From an uncultured Bdellovibrio sp. (GTDB lineage: Bacteria > Bdellovibrionota > Bdellovibrionia > Bdellovibrionales > Bdellovibrionaceae): a stretch of DNA of 17,793 nucleotides. The stretch spans positions 1-17,793 of the forward strand of contig CAMLRE010000004.1 in NCBI GenBank assembly GCA_946482355.1, written 5' to 3'. Positions 1 through 8,134 of this stretch are shown here, piece after piece; position 1 is the first letter of the stretch; every line of letters begins with the position of its first letter. The position numbers were made by a program, and so were the translations under genes. The notes under the pieces were generated by a model. That model was not told the DNA's origin. It saw nothing but the letters and a program-made list of their open reading frames with translations, and made no database searches.

Positions 1-1
1 G

Positions 2-20
2 AAAAGATTTTAAATCTTTT
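2..20. repeat. Short perfect palindrome at the 3' end of the aldehyde dehydrogenase gene
   Basis: Positions 2-10 (AAAAGATTT) and 12-20 (AAATCTTTT) are perfect reverse complements around one central base. The element overlaps the last codons and stop of the minus-strand aldehyde dehydrogenase gene. On that strand the right arm ends in four U's, so it might form a weak terminator, but it has a single G:C pair per stem and the window ends here. I treat it as a palindrome with an uncertain terminator role. Confidence 0.3.
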
Positions 21-1326
21 CCATGAGTTTCTTTTTGAAATCTGTATACGGCGGAAAAATAAAACGCATAGTTTTAGATAAAAACTTTTGTTCGATCACA
101 GAGCGTTTATGCGAAAACTCTAAAAATCCATGGTGACCATGATAAGTGCCGATACCGCTTGTACGAATACCGCCAAAGGGTAAATTGTGGTTGGCTAAGT
201 GTACGATGACGTTATTGATGGCAACCCCGCCAGACTGCGTTTTATTTAAAATATCCTGAATATTTTTTTGCGAGTTTGAAAAAATATAAAGTGCAAGTGG
301 GTATGGATTTAACGCCATAATTTTATAAATTTCATCTAAATGATCAAAAGCAATCACTGGCGCCACTGGGCCAAAGATTTCCTGTTTCATGATATCTGAA
401 TTTAAATCCGGTGAATCAATTAATTCACAGCGTGTTTCTCGGTAATTGTCAGAATTGCCAGAAAGTTTTGCTACGCGGTTTTGATGGTTTGAGTTCACAA
501 AACCCGTCGGTGTTTCAGCATTAGCTTTTTCCAGCTTTTTAAAAGCTTCGATAAATTGATCTTTTTTAGATCTGTGAATTAAAACGTAATCTGGAGCCAC
601 GCATGTTTGGCCGCGATTTAAAAATTTACCCCAGTATACCTTTTCGGCAGCGTCTTCAATGTCTGCTGTTTCATCAATGATGGTTGGAGATTTACCGCCA
701 AGTTCAAGCGTGTACGGAATAAGTTTTTTTGCGCAGGCTTCGGCGATAATACGGCCTACAGGAGTAGATCCTGTGAAAAACACATGATCAAAATCATAAG
801 ATAAAAGCTCTTCAGTTTTTTCTTTGCCGCCAAGTTCGCAGATAACTTCATCTGGCGAAAAAACTTCGTTCACCATTTTGTGAATCAGGCGGCTTGTGTT
901 TTCTGTGAGCTCACTGGGTTTAATCACCACGGTGTTTCCGGCGGCCAGCGCGGGAATCAAAGGGTTGATAGTTAATTGAAACGGGTAATTCCACGGAGAA
1001 ATAATTAATACGGCTCCTTTAGGTTCGTAGTGAACAGTGCTTGTATGGCCAAAAAGAGTGAATGGCGTAGGAACGCGTTCAGGTTTAGACCAAGCTTTAG
1101 TGTTTTTAATAAAAAATTTAAGCTCAGTTTTGACAATGCTGATTTCAGAGGTTTGAGTTTCAAATTCTGATTTTTGAAAATCTAAAAGCAGCGCCTTTTT
1201 AATTTCTTTTTCGTTTTTTTCGATCCAAGCAAGAAGCTTTTTTAAATTATCTATACGATGTGAAATATTCAAAGATTTATTATGTAACGCTCTAGACTTA
1301 AGATCTGAAAATTTTTTAGCTAACAT
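10..1326 (-). CDS. Aldehyde dehydrogenase, class 3 (ALDH3)-like
   Basis: Predicted soluble NAD(P)-dependent aldehyde dehydrogenase oxidising an aldehyde to a carboxylate; the substrate cannot be read from the sequence. The 438-aa length, the general-base Glu in TLELGGKSP (E208), the nucleophile in GQTCVAPDY (C242), the EIFGPVAPV segment and the C-terminal GFLEFSHKRSV plus FPPYTD stretch all fit the compact ALDH3 type, which lacks the usual N-terminal extension of about 500-aa family members. The longest frame opens six bases upstream at a TTG; I chose the ATG at 1326 because AAAGGA lies six bases before it and would overlap a TTG start. It is the last gene of a minus-strand operon, 23 bases after ttcA. 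A role in fatty-aldehyde detoxification is possible but only by analogy. Confidence 0.93.
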   Translation of the reverse strand: MLAKKFSDLKSRALHNKSLNISHRIDNLKKLLAWIEKNEKEIKKALLLDFQKSEFETQTSEISIVKTELKFFIKNTKAWSKPERVPTPFTLFGHTSTVHYEPKGAVLIISPWNYPFQLTINPLIPALAAGNTVVIKPSELTENTSRLIHKMVNEVFSPDEVICELGGKEKTEELLSYDFDHVFFTGSTPVGRIIAEACAKKLIPYTLELGGKSPTIIDETADIEDAAEKVYWGKFLNRGQTCVAPDYVLIHRSKKDQFIEAFKKLEKANAETPTGFVNSNHQNRVAKLSGNSDNYRETRCELIDSPDLNSDIMKQEIFGPVAPVIAFDHLDEIYKIMALNPYPLALYIFSNSQKNIQDILNKTQSGGVAINNVIVHLANHNLPFGGIRTSGIGTYHGHHGFLEFSHKRSVIEQKFLSKTMRFIFPPYTDFKKKLMEKI

Positions 1327-1349
1327 GGGCAATCCTTTGCTGTTTGTTA

Positions 1350-2123
1350 TTAAGGAAGTTTTTCGAAGTCGTATAGATTTTTATCAAGAAGATGGCTGGG
1401 TTTTACATTTTGTAAAGCTGTAATAAAACTAGCGCTTAAATTAGGAATTTCTTTTTCTAATTCAGAAATTAAGCTTTTCATTTTTTTACGTTTCATGCCT
1501 TCTTGTGATCCGCAAAGATTGCATGGAATAACCGGAAAACCCCAGTCAGACGCCAATTGGATAAGATCTTTTTCGTCGACATACATCATCGGGCGAAGAA
1601 CGATATTGCGACCATCGTCAGAGCGAAGCTTTGCAGGCATTGTTGAAACATTGCCTGTGTAGAACATATTTAACATCGTTGTTTCGATGAGATCTGTTCT
1701 GTGATGGCCTAAAGCCATTTTTGAATACCCGTTGGCGTGAGCATAGTCATATAAAATTGCACGGCGCATTTTTGAGCATAACGAACAGTATACACCAGTT
1801 GTTACTTTTTCTTTCACAACTGAGTAAGTGTCTCGTTCGATCATGTGAAATTCAATGCCTTCAGATTCAAGCCAGTTTTTAAAGTTCATCACATCAAAAC
1901 CCGGTTGTTTTTGATCCAAGATTACAGCGGCAATTGTAAATTTGATTTCGGCGCGTTTTCTGATTTCTTCTAATAAAATTGTTAAAATCGAAGAATCTTT
2001 TCCGCCAGAGACACAAATCATCACTTTATCGCCGTTAGCGATCATATTGTAATCGCTAAGGGCTTGCGTGATTTGCTTTCTGATTTTAACAGCTAACGGG
2101 TGGTCACGGTTAACGGGTTTCAT
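1350..2123 (-). CDS. ttcA: tRNA 2-thiocytidine(32) synthetase TtcA-like PP-loop protein
   Basis: Cytosolic tRNA-modifying enzyme expected to convert C32 of certain tRNAs to 2-thiocytidine using ATP and a [4Fe-4S] cluster. The PP-loop SGGKDS at residues 39-44 binds ATP. The Cys pair CSLC (C113, C116) and the CNLCGSQ motif (C200, C203) are in the arrangement of TtcA cluster ligands, and LGHHRTD (138-144) corresponds to the conserved LGHHRDD segment. At 257 aa it is shorter than E. coli TtcA (about 310 aa) and lacks part of its C-terminus, as compact homologues do. The start overlaps the stop of the upstream mscS-type gene as ATGA, with GAGG just upstream, so translation is probably coupled. ATPases of the wider TtcA/TtuA family modify other tRNA positions, so C32 is likely rather than proven. 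Confidence 0.9.
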   Translation of the reverse strand: MKPVNRDHPLAVKIRKQITQALSDYNMIANGDKVMICVSGGKDSSILTILLEEIRKRAEIKFTIAAVILDQKQPGFDVMNFKNWLESEGIEFHMIERDTYSVVKEKVTTGVYCSLCSKMRRAILYDYAHANGYSKMALGHHRTDLIETTMLNMFYTGNVSTMPAKLRSDDGRNIVLRPMMYVDEKDLIQLASDWGFPVIPCNLCGSQEGMKRKKMKSLISELEKEIPNLSASFITALQNVKPSHLLDKNLYDFEKLP

Positions 2124-3163
2124 GTTTTTACCTCGTCAGTTTTTTTAACTTCAAAGACTTGATGAGCCAATTTAAAACCGTTTTGCATAAGAGTATCTAA
2201 GCAAAAGCTATAAACTTTATCGCCCACAAGATATTGTCTGCCGTAGGAATCAATAAAGTACACAACCTTAAGCTCAATCCAGTGCTCGCTCACATCTGAG
2301 ATGTAGGCCATCGGCGAAGGAATCGCACGAATGTCGGCGATTTGAGAAACAGCTCTTTCTAGAAGATCTTTTGCCGCGTAAGCGTTTTGTGTATGTGAAA
2401 TGCGAAACACCTGGCGGCGCACGATTGGTGTTCCTGCCGGTGAATAATTAGAAACCTGCGATGACGCCATAACTTTATTTGGAAGAGTGATGACTTCATC
2501 TGACCAGCCAACTAATACGGTCGCTCTCCAGGTAAGTTCTTTGACTTGGCCTACGATCTTATTAGAACCATTTTGAATTTCTAACCAGTCGCCAAGCTCG
2601 AAAGCTTTATCGATTTGTAATGAGATCCCGGCAAATAAATTTCCTAAAGTGTCTTGAAGTGCAAGACCTAGAATTACCGATAAGGCCGCTGATGTGGCAA
2701 GTAACGGGGCTACCTGAACGTTAAATAAGTGCGACACTGACCAGATACTGATCGATACAAATAGGATAAGTGAAAAAATATTCACTAAAAGAAGGGGCAC
2801 ACCCACAGTCATTGAGCCCAAGAAAAGGTACATCAATACATTCAATCGGCAAACACGTACGAATAACACAACGCCCGCGATGTAAGTCATGGTTGCTACA
2901 TACGGCGTAAGTTTTTTAACTAAAACAGAGGCTTCGATTTGTTCACGTAACAAAAGATAAACAACAAATAAAAACGTTAAAACAAAAAACTGGCGGTTGA
3001 TTGTTTTAAGGTGATTTTGAATGCTTTGGTGACGGGCGTTTGAAGCGCGTTTTAAGAATGATTTGTAGAACAAAAATGTTCCTAAGCACATGATTCCAAG
3101 AACCACATACAGTTCAACATCTAAGAGATTGTACAATGAAGCGGGAAAAGTCGATGTAGGCAT
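2120..3163 (-). CDS. MscS-family mechanosensitive ion channel
   Basis: Predicted inner-membrane small-conductance mechanosensitive channel that releases solutes on hypo-osmotic shock. Several hydrophobic helices precede residue 145 (about 17-35, 57-73, 85-105 and 110-143), followed by the pore-lining MscS helix and the beta domain: ALSVILGLALQDTLGNLFAG, then KAFELGDWLEI, and DEVITLPNKVMASSQVSNYS. The 347-aa length and extra N-terminal helices resemble the five-helix YbdG/YnaI-like branch more than three-helix MscS. It is the first gene of the operon with ttcA and the aldehyde dehydrogenase. No Shine-Dalgarno precedes its ATG; a -10-like TATAAA ends exactly six bases before the start, consistent with a leaderless transcript. 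No functional link to tRNA thiolation is evident. Confidence 0.92.
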   Translation of the reverse strand: MPTSTFPASLYNLLDVELYVVLGIMCLGTFLFYKSFLKRASNARHQSIQNHLKTINRQFFVLTFLFVVYLLLREQIEASVLVKKLTPYVATMTYIAGVVLFVRVCRLNVLMYLFLGSMTVGVPLLLVNIFSLILFVSISIWSVSHLFNVQVAPLLATSAALSVILGLALQDTLGNLFAGISLQIDKAFELGDWLEIQNGSNKIVGQVKELTWRATVLVGWSDEVITLPNKVMASSQVSNYSPAGTPIVRRQVFRISHTQNAYAAKDLLERAVSQIADIRAIPSPMAYISDVSEHWIELKVVYFIDSYGRQYLVGDKVYSFCLDTLMQNGFKLAHQVFEVKKTDEVKT

Positions 3164-3169
3164 AGTATT

Positions 3170-3175
3170 TTTATA
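3170..3175 (-). promoter_or_regulatory. Candidate -10 element of the mscS-ttcA-aldehyde dehydrogenase operon
   Basis: On the minus strand TATAAA is followed by AATACT and then the ATG at 3163. With normal -10 to start-site spacing, transcription would begin at or next to the A of the start codon. No convincing TTGACA-like -35 lies 16-18 bases upstream. Confidence 0.4.
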
Positions 3176-3240
3176 GCCTAAATGGTTCGCATAAACTAGA
3201 CCTTTTATATATTCTGGTGTTCAAAAATTAACTTACTGTT

Positions 3241-3246
3241 TATGCT
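3241..3246 (+). promoter_or_regulatory. Candidate -10 element for the four-helix membrane protein gene
   Basis: TATGCT (four of six matches to TATAAT) is followed by ATAGGC and the ATG at 3253, the same six-base spacing as seen before the genes at 3163 and 17343. A poor -35 candidate, TTCAAA, starts at 3220 with 15-base spacing. No proper Shine-Dalgarno is present. Confidence 0.3.
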
Positions 3247-3252
3247 ATAGGC

Positions 3253-3750
3253 ATGAATAATACACCGGAAGCATCTTTGAAGAAACCTCTCGGCGTTTAC
3301 GCCATGGCCATCTTGTTCATCTTAGCCCCTCTAGGAAACATCTTAATCAGCTTTTTAGGCTCAGGCCTGGCAAACTGGTACGAACCCCCAATTTTCATAG
3401 CTTTATTAAAAACAATTTCAATCTTTGACTGGATTTGGTTAGGACTTTTGATTTTGACCGGCATTTTGTTGTTCATTCAGCATAAGCTTTCGTGGACTAT
3501 GGCCATCATGTCTTTAGTCGTGGTGCTGGGTATTAATGCTTTTAGACTTTTTCAGGCAGACCCGAATTCGATTGAGCCTAACTTTCTTAAAATCTTTTCG
3601 ATTTTAGCGGTGGTAACGACTTTAGGGGTTTTGGTTATCGCTTTCTACTTCAAGTTCCCATATATCGACCGTCGTACTAAGTGGACTTCGACTGAGCATA
3701 ACCCAGACCGAAGAACTGAAGAGCGCGATTCTGAACGCCGTAAAAAATAG
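3253..3750 (+). CDS. Small four-helix integral membrane protein with charged C-terminal tail
   Basis: I do not recognise a family. The 165-aa product has four hydrophobic segments (about residues 14-36, 45-75, 80-97 and 113-133) and no cleavable signal peptide. The last 30 residues are highly charged, with a repeated DRRT/ERR pattern (DRRTKW, DRRTEE, SERRKK) that probably lies in the cytoplasm after the fourth helix. Codon use looks like that of the neighbours. It stands alone, divergent from the mscS operon and 138 bases before the next gene. The start has no clear Shine-Dalgarno and may be leaderless. A membrane anchor for a protein or nucleic-acid contact through the Arg/Glu tail is imaginable but unsupported. 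Confidence 0.8.
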   Translation: MNNTPEASLKKPLGVYAMAILFILAPLGNILISFLGSGLANWYEPPIFIALLKTISIFDWIWLGLLILTGILLFIQHKLSWTMAIMSLVVVLGINAFRLFQADPNSIEPNFLKIFSILAVVTTLGVLVIAFYFKFPYIDRRTKWTSTEHNPDRRTEERDSERRKK

Positions 3751-3756
3751 CCTTAA

Positions 3757-3810
3757 GGTGTCTCATTTTAGACCGTAACATAATGATTTAAGTTATTAAA
3801 AAGAGACACC
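3757..3810. repeat. Inverted repeat in the intergenic region before the paralog operon
   Basis: GGTGTCTC (3757-3764) and GAGACACC (3803-3810) are perfect reverse complements. After one mismatch the arms extend inward by four A:T pairs (TTTT/AAAA). Inside the loop a smaller TAAC (3776-3779) / GTTA (3792-3795) pair could form a nested stem. Neither arm is followed by a U-run on either strand, so this is not a typical terminator; an operator or 5' regulatory element is more likely. The right arm overlaps the possible -10 of a sigma28-like promoter. Confidence 0.55.
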
Positions 3811-3815
3811 GATAA
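3789..3815 (+). promoter_or_regulatory. Possible sigma28 (FliA)-like promoter for the paralog operon
   Basis: ACCGATAA at 3808-3815 matches seven of eight bases of the FliA -10 consensus GCCGATAA. TAAG at 3789-3792 lies 15 bases upstream, the consensus spacing, and matches TAAA at three of four bases. Predicted transcription would begin near 3822, leaving a leader of about 65 bases. The -10 sits across the right arm of the inverted repeat, so a repressor bound there could block it. Short AT-rich matches of this kind arise by chance; this is a hypothesis. Confidence 0.3.
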
Positions 3816-3888
3816 AGGACTGTATTTGTATAGAAATTAAAACGGATTTTTTTGAGATACATTTTAAGGATTAAGACAGGAGACAGTC

Positions 3889-6015
3889 ATGAGCTTAAGG
3901 CTTTCTATGAGAAATGTTTTTAAATCACTAGCTGCAACAGGATCAGTTCTAACGATGGTTTTTGCGCCGGTGGCACACGGGTATCAGGCCGAAGATACTT
4001 TAAAAAAACAAATTGAATCTTTCATGACTGAAACTCAGCTAAGTAAGCGTATTACTTATAAAGAGTTCTGGAATAAAACTAAACATTTATACTCGGGCCA
4101 AGTTTACGCTGACGTTGAGCGCTACTTAATGTCTGCTCCAAACGAATTAATGCCTGAATTTACTTTAAAAGAATCTGTAAGTTCTACGGGTGAAAAAATC
4201 CCAACTCTTACAATCAGCGAAAAAGGTAAATCATACCAAATGCAAATCTTTGGTGAAAAAACCAAGTTTGCTAAGTTTAATAATGTTGTTTTAACTGAAA
4301 ATGACTTGATGTTAATTACGCCGGCGATGAAACGTATTATGGCGTCTGACATCAAAATCAAAAAAGCCCATGATAAGAATTTAATTAAAGCGAATTCTGA
4401 AAAATTCTCTGGTACTCCAAAAATTACGCGTGAAATGTGGAAAAAACTAAGCCCTATGCAACGCGCTCAGTTTATGTTGAACTTAAGACTTCTTTATTCT
4501 GGCGCTTCAGATGTAATGAATGCAAAAGAAGCTTTGGATCTTAAAAAGAGTGTTGATCCAAAAAAAGGTAAAAAAACGTCTTCATTAGATAAATGGAATA
4601 ACTTTTTTGCTTTATTAAATGGTGAAGTTGAAGCTTTCGGGGTTGGTTCTGATTGCGTAGTTGCAGGTTACATCGGTACTTACGGTGCTGATAAAAAATG
4701 TAAATACCCATCTGATGCTCTTAAAGCCGCTAAAACACAAAACTGCTCTATGCCTTGTAATCCGACGATTTATGGTTACAACAACGGAAGTTTATTTTGC
4801 TTAACAAGCAGCACTGAATTACAAACAGCCACTCACCGTAACCAAGGTTGTGATGTAAAAATGCCTTTAACGGCAGTCGTTGATGCCTTGCCTAAAACAT
4901 CTGACCCAACTCATGGTTCTAAACGTTATGAAGGGGTTGCTGAAAGAAATAAAACTGAAGCTTTAGCAGAATTTAATAAAAACCAAAAAGTTCAGGATCT
5001 TTCAAAAAATTACTTAGCAAGCATGCTTAAAGAACCACAAAAAAGTGCGTTCTTAAGTGGTAATATTGATGATGCTCTTTTAAGTGAGCTTCAAAAAATT
5101 CAAAAAAACTTTGATGATACTATCGGTGCGGCCCGTACAGCTTGTGCTGCGGCAGCTGATAACAAAGAACAATACGATAAAAACTTCGAAGGTGCTTGTG
5201 ATCAATTACACAGACGTTTTTTATTCGTGGCTGAGTCTTTAGCGGTTAAACCAGGCTGTCCTGGCAGCAAAGCTATTAACCCAGAAACATTAAAATGTTC
5301 TTGTGAAGGTGGCGAAGTTCTTCCAGGTACACCATCTTGCCCTGTGGTATCGTCTCCGACAGAACAAGAGGTTGTAGCAAGTGGTACAACTGAAGTTATC
5401 GAAGAAAAATTACAATGTACAAACGGAACTGTTGAAAAAGAAGGTTCATGCGTTTGTGAAGATGGTAAAGAACCATCTGGCAAAGATAAAAAATGTGGAT
5501 CTGGTTTTAACTGGAAACCATGGTTAATCGGTGCCGGTGTAATCGGTGGTGCAGCTTTACTTTACTTCTTATTTAAGAAAAAGAAAAAAGATAAACCAGA
5601 TACTCCAGTTGTGACGCCTCCGCAAGGTTGCACAAATGTTTGTGCAGCAAACACGACTTTAAATCCAACAACGTGCGCGTGTGATCCAATCGTACAACAG
5701 CCAACGTGTCAGGCTCCACAAGTGTTAACGAATGGTGTGTGTGCATGTCCTGCGGTGAATGCATGTACTCCGGGTCAGCAAGTTTATAACTTAAGTACTT
5801 GTCAGTGCGACACTGTTGTTCAGCAAGGAATTTGTCCGGATGGCGTAACTCAGTACTTCACACCTCCGGGACCATCAACTTGCCCTGCGCCGACTCAATG
5901 TCAAAACGGAACACAAGTTTACCCACCGAACACTTGTCCGCCAGTGAGCGAAGGTGGAACGGGTAACAACTGCCCAAGCGGAAATTGCAGTGGCGGCGTA
6001 CCGAGCGCGAACTAG
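3889..6015 (+). CDS. Large exported Cys-rich protein, tandem paralog A
   Basis: No family recognised. The 708-aa product starts with a signal peptide (hydrophobic core to FAPVAHG, about residue 31) and has no lipobox. A Lys-rich, largely helical region follows, then KFSGTPKITREMWKKLSP near residue 172, a KKTSSLDKWNNFF segment near 230, and a Cys-containing globular part from CVVAGYIGTYG (C256) through NPTIYG to LQTATHRNQGCD. CxC modules follow (CSCEGG, CVCEDG), then a Gly-rich helix at about 544-566 ending in a run of lysines, then a Cys-rich tail with CACD, CACP and CQCD repeats. Paralog B downstream shares this whole order, so the architecture is under selection. AGGAGA five bases before ATG sets the start. 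Together with paralog B and the RDD gene it probably forms one operon. Role unknown; an envelope or cell-surface structural function is inference. Confidence 0.85.
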   Translation: MSLRLSMRNVFKSLAATGSVLTMVFAPVAHGYQAEDTLKKQIESFMTETQLSKRITYKEFWNKTKHLYSGQVYADVERYLMSAPNELMPEFTLKESVSSTGEKIPTLTISEKGKSYQMQIFGEKTKFAKFNNVVLTENDLMLITPAMKRIMASDIKIKKAHDKNLIKANSEKFSGTPKITREMWKKLSPMQRAQFMLNLRLLYSGASDVMNAKEALDLKKSVDPKKGKKTSSLDKWNNFFALLNGEVEAFGVGSDCVVAGYIGTYGADKKCKYPSDALKAAKTQNCSMPCNPTIYGYNNGSLFCLTSSTELQTATHRNQGCDVKMPLTAVVDALPKTSDPTHGSKRYEGVAERNKTEALAEFNKNQKVQDLSKNYLASMLKEPQKSAFLSGNIDDALLSELQKIQKNFDDTIGAARTACAAAADNKEQYDKNFEGACDQLHRRFLFVAESLAVKPGCPGSKAINPETLKCSCEGGEVLPGTPSCPVVSSPTEQEVVASGTTEVIEEKLQCTNGTVEKEGSCVCEDGKEPSGKDKKCGSGFNWKPWLIGAGVIGGAALLYFLFKKKKKDKPDTPVVTPPQGCTNVCAANTTLNPTTCACDPIVQQPTCQAPQVLTNGVCACPAVNACTPGQQVYNLSTCQCDTVVQQGICPDGVTQYFTPPGPSTCPAPTQCQNGTQVYPPNTCPPVSEGGTGNNCPSGNCSGGVPSAN

Positions 6016-6034
6016 GATTTTTAAAGGATAATTT

Positions 6035-8134
6035 ATGATGAACACGATCTTAAAAAAAGTTAACGGTTTGTTAGTAACAGTTTCAATGGCTACCATGGTT
6101 TTCAGCCCGGTAGCTATGGGTAAACAAGCACAATCCGAAGCTGAAAAAATCTCTAAAGCGCAACTTGAACAGTTTGTGCAAGAGTATGGTTTAAATAAAT
6201 CGATGACGGTGGGTGAATTCTACAAAAAGAACAAAGATCAATTCCCACCACGTATTCAAAAAATGATTGAGCCTTTAATGACTCAATTTAAAAACGAAGC
6301 GATGCCGCAGTTTGAAGTAACCCAGGCGAAAAACTCACAAGGTGAGATGATTGCCACTCTTCGTATTACAGGTAAAGATCAGTTATCAAATATCCAGTTT
6401 TTAGGTGAAAAAGGTAAATTTGTTAAATTTGATAATACGAATTTAACTTTAGAAGATGTTGCAAACTTTGACGACATGTTTGCCAAACTTTATTTCGGAG
6501 ATGCTTCTCATCGTAAAGGTATGGGCGATGCTTATACTTCTCCGAAAACAATGAAAAAACAAACTAAAGCGACGGCTAAAGCTTCTGTGCCAGCTAAATT
6601 CTCTGGTACTCCAAAAATCACTCGTGAAATGTGGAAGAAAATGACGCCGATGGAGCGCGCTCAATTCATGATGAACATGAGAATGCTTTGGTCTGGTGCT
6701 CAAGACGTTCTTGATGCTAAAGAACTTCGTAAAAAAGGTAAAAAAACTTCGTCATTAGACAGATGGAATAATTTCTTTTCTATGCTTGATGAAGCACAAG
6801 CGGCGGATACAAAGTGCGTTGTTGCTGGTTATATCGGTACTTACGGTGCGGGTAAACGTTGCCAATACCCAGCTGGTGCAAAAACTGGAAGTTGTAATTT
6901 TCCATGTAATCCAACGATCTACGGTTTTGATTCAAGCGGTAAGCAGTTCTGCTTATCAAGTTCTAGTGAATTACAAACAGCCACTCACTACAATAAAGGT
7001 TGCGACGCAAAAATGCCTTTAACGTCAGTTGAGTTACCTTTACCGGCGCAATCAGCAGGTAAAGATGCGTCTCGTTACCAAGGTATTTTAGAAGCGAATA
7101 AAGCTCAGGCTTTAAAAGATCCTGCAGCTATCGCGAATACAAAAAAATACCTAGAAAGTATGTTAAATGGTTCATCTCCTGAACTAAAAGATGCTTTTGC
7201 AAAAGGTAACATCACGGCAGAACTTTTAGCTAAGCTTCAAGAAATTCAAACTAACTTTGATTCAACAATCACGGCCGCTCGTAACGATTGTGCAGCAGCA
7301 GCCGGTGAAACTCAGTACGACCGCGAATTCTGGGGCGCTTGTGACCAATTACACAAACGTTTCCTATTTGTTGCAGCTTATTTAGAAAAAAATCCGGGTT
7401 GTAAAGATGGTGGTAAAGTTGATGAATCGACATTAACTTGTTCTTGTGCTAGCGGCCCAGCGGTAGCTCCGGGTGCAGCTTGTGCTACGCCAGAACCTAC
7501 TCCACAACCTCCAGCATCTGGTACTCCGGTAGTTGAACCTCCATCAGATGGTGGTGGCCAATGTGATCCAAAATGTACAGGTGGTGAAGTTTGTCAAAAA
7601 ACAGCTTCAGCCGGTGATAACGATGTTTACGAATGTGTAAAACCAGGTGGCGATAAAGACAAAGATAAAAAAGGTGGCTTCTGGTCAGGCTTATGGGGTG
7701 GTATTAAAAAAGTAGCTCCATGGGTTATCGGTGGTGCTGCTATTTGGTTACTATACAGCAAGTTCTTAAAACCGAAAAAGCCTGAGTTAAAATCAGCTGG
7801 TGATGCTTGTCCAAACGGAACAATTCCTCCGTGCGGTCAAACATGTGCAGCACCTAAAGCGATGTTATCTAACGGCACATGTGGATGTCCTGCGTGCCCT
7901 CCGGGTCAAACTATGACAAACGCTTCTTCGTGCTTATGTGAAAACACGACAGTGACAAATACGCTTTACGTATGTGCTGATGGTGTTACGCAAGTGAGCG
8001 ATTTAGCAAACTGTCCAGCGACACAACTTCTTTGTCCAGGCACAACAAATACGTATGTTACGAATTTATTGAACTGTCCGGAGACAACAACGACGACTCC
8101 AACAACAACTAAACCAGTGGATTCTACGCGCTAA
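6035..8134 (+). CDS. Large exported Cys-rich protein, tandem paralog B
   Basis: Paralog of the preceding gene, 699 aa, beginning 20 bases after its stop. The signal peptide has the same ending (TMVFSPVAMG against TMVFAPVAHG). Shared landmarks in the same order are KFSGTPKITREMWKKMTP, GKKTSSLDRWNNFF, CVVAGYIGTYGAG, NPTIYGF, LQTATHYNKGCD, KMPLT and GACDQLHKRFLFVA. CSC and Pro/Thr-rich linkers follow, then a Gly/Trp-rich helix (about residues 560-580) with basic flank, then a tail with CGCPAC and CLCE modules and a Thr-rich end. Differences are concentrated in the linkers. Met1 and Met2 are adjacent; AAAGGA upstream serves either. Its stop overlaps the next start (TAATG). Function unknown; heteromer formation with paralog A is plausible because both are kept side by side. 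Confidence 0.85.
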   Translation: MMNTILKKVNGLLVTVSMATMVFSPVAMGKQAQSEAEKISKAQLEQFVQEYGLNKSMTVGEFYKKNKDQFPPRIQKMIEPLMTQFKNEAMPQFEVTQAKNSQGEMIATLRITGKDQLSNIQFLGEKGKFVKFDNTNLTLEDVANFDDMFAKLYFGDASHRKGMGDAYTSPKTMKKQTKATAKASVPAKFSGTPKITREMWKKMTPMERAQFMMNMRMLWSGAQDVLDAKELRKKGKKTSSLDRWNNFFSMLDEAQAADTKCVVAGYIGTYGAGKRCQYPAGAKTGSCNFPCNPTIYGFDSSGKQFCLSSSSELQTATHYNKGCDAKMPLTSVELPLPAQSAGKDASRYQGILEANKAQALKDPAAIANTKKYLESMLNGSSPELKDAFAKGNITAELLAKLQEIQTNFDSTITAARNDCAAAAGETQYDREFWGACDQLHKRFLFVAAYLEKNPGCKDGGKVDESTLTCSCASGPAVAPGAACATPEPTPQPPASGTPVVEPPSDGGGQCDPKCTGGEVCQKTASAGDNDVYECVKPGGDKDKDKKGGFWSGLWGGIKKVAPWVIGGAAIWLLYSKFLKPKKPELKSAGDACPNGTIPPCGQTCAAPKAMLSNGTCGCPACPPGQTMTNASSCLCENTTVTNTLYVCADGVTQVSDLANCPATQLLCPGTTNTYVTNLLNCPETTTTTPTTTKPVDSTR

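Noticed and set aside
3222..3234. 13-base string CAAAAATTAACTT also found at 17296-17308, as a shared regulatory site
   Set aside because: Distances to the two start codons differ (31 and 47 bases) and the string is AT-rich, so chance is a sufficient explanation.
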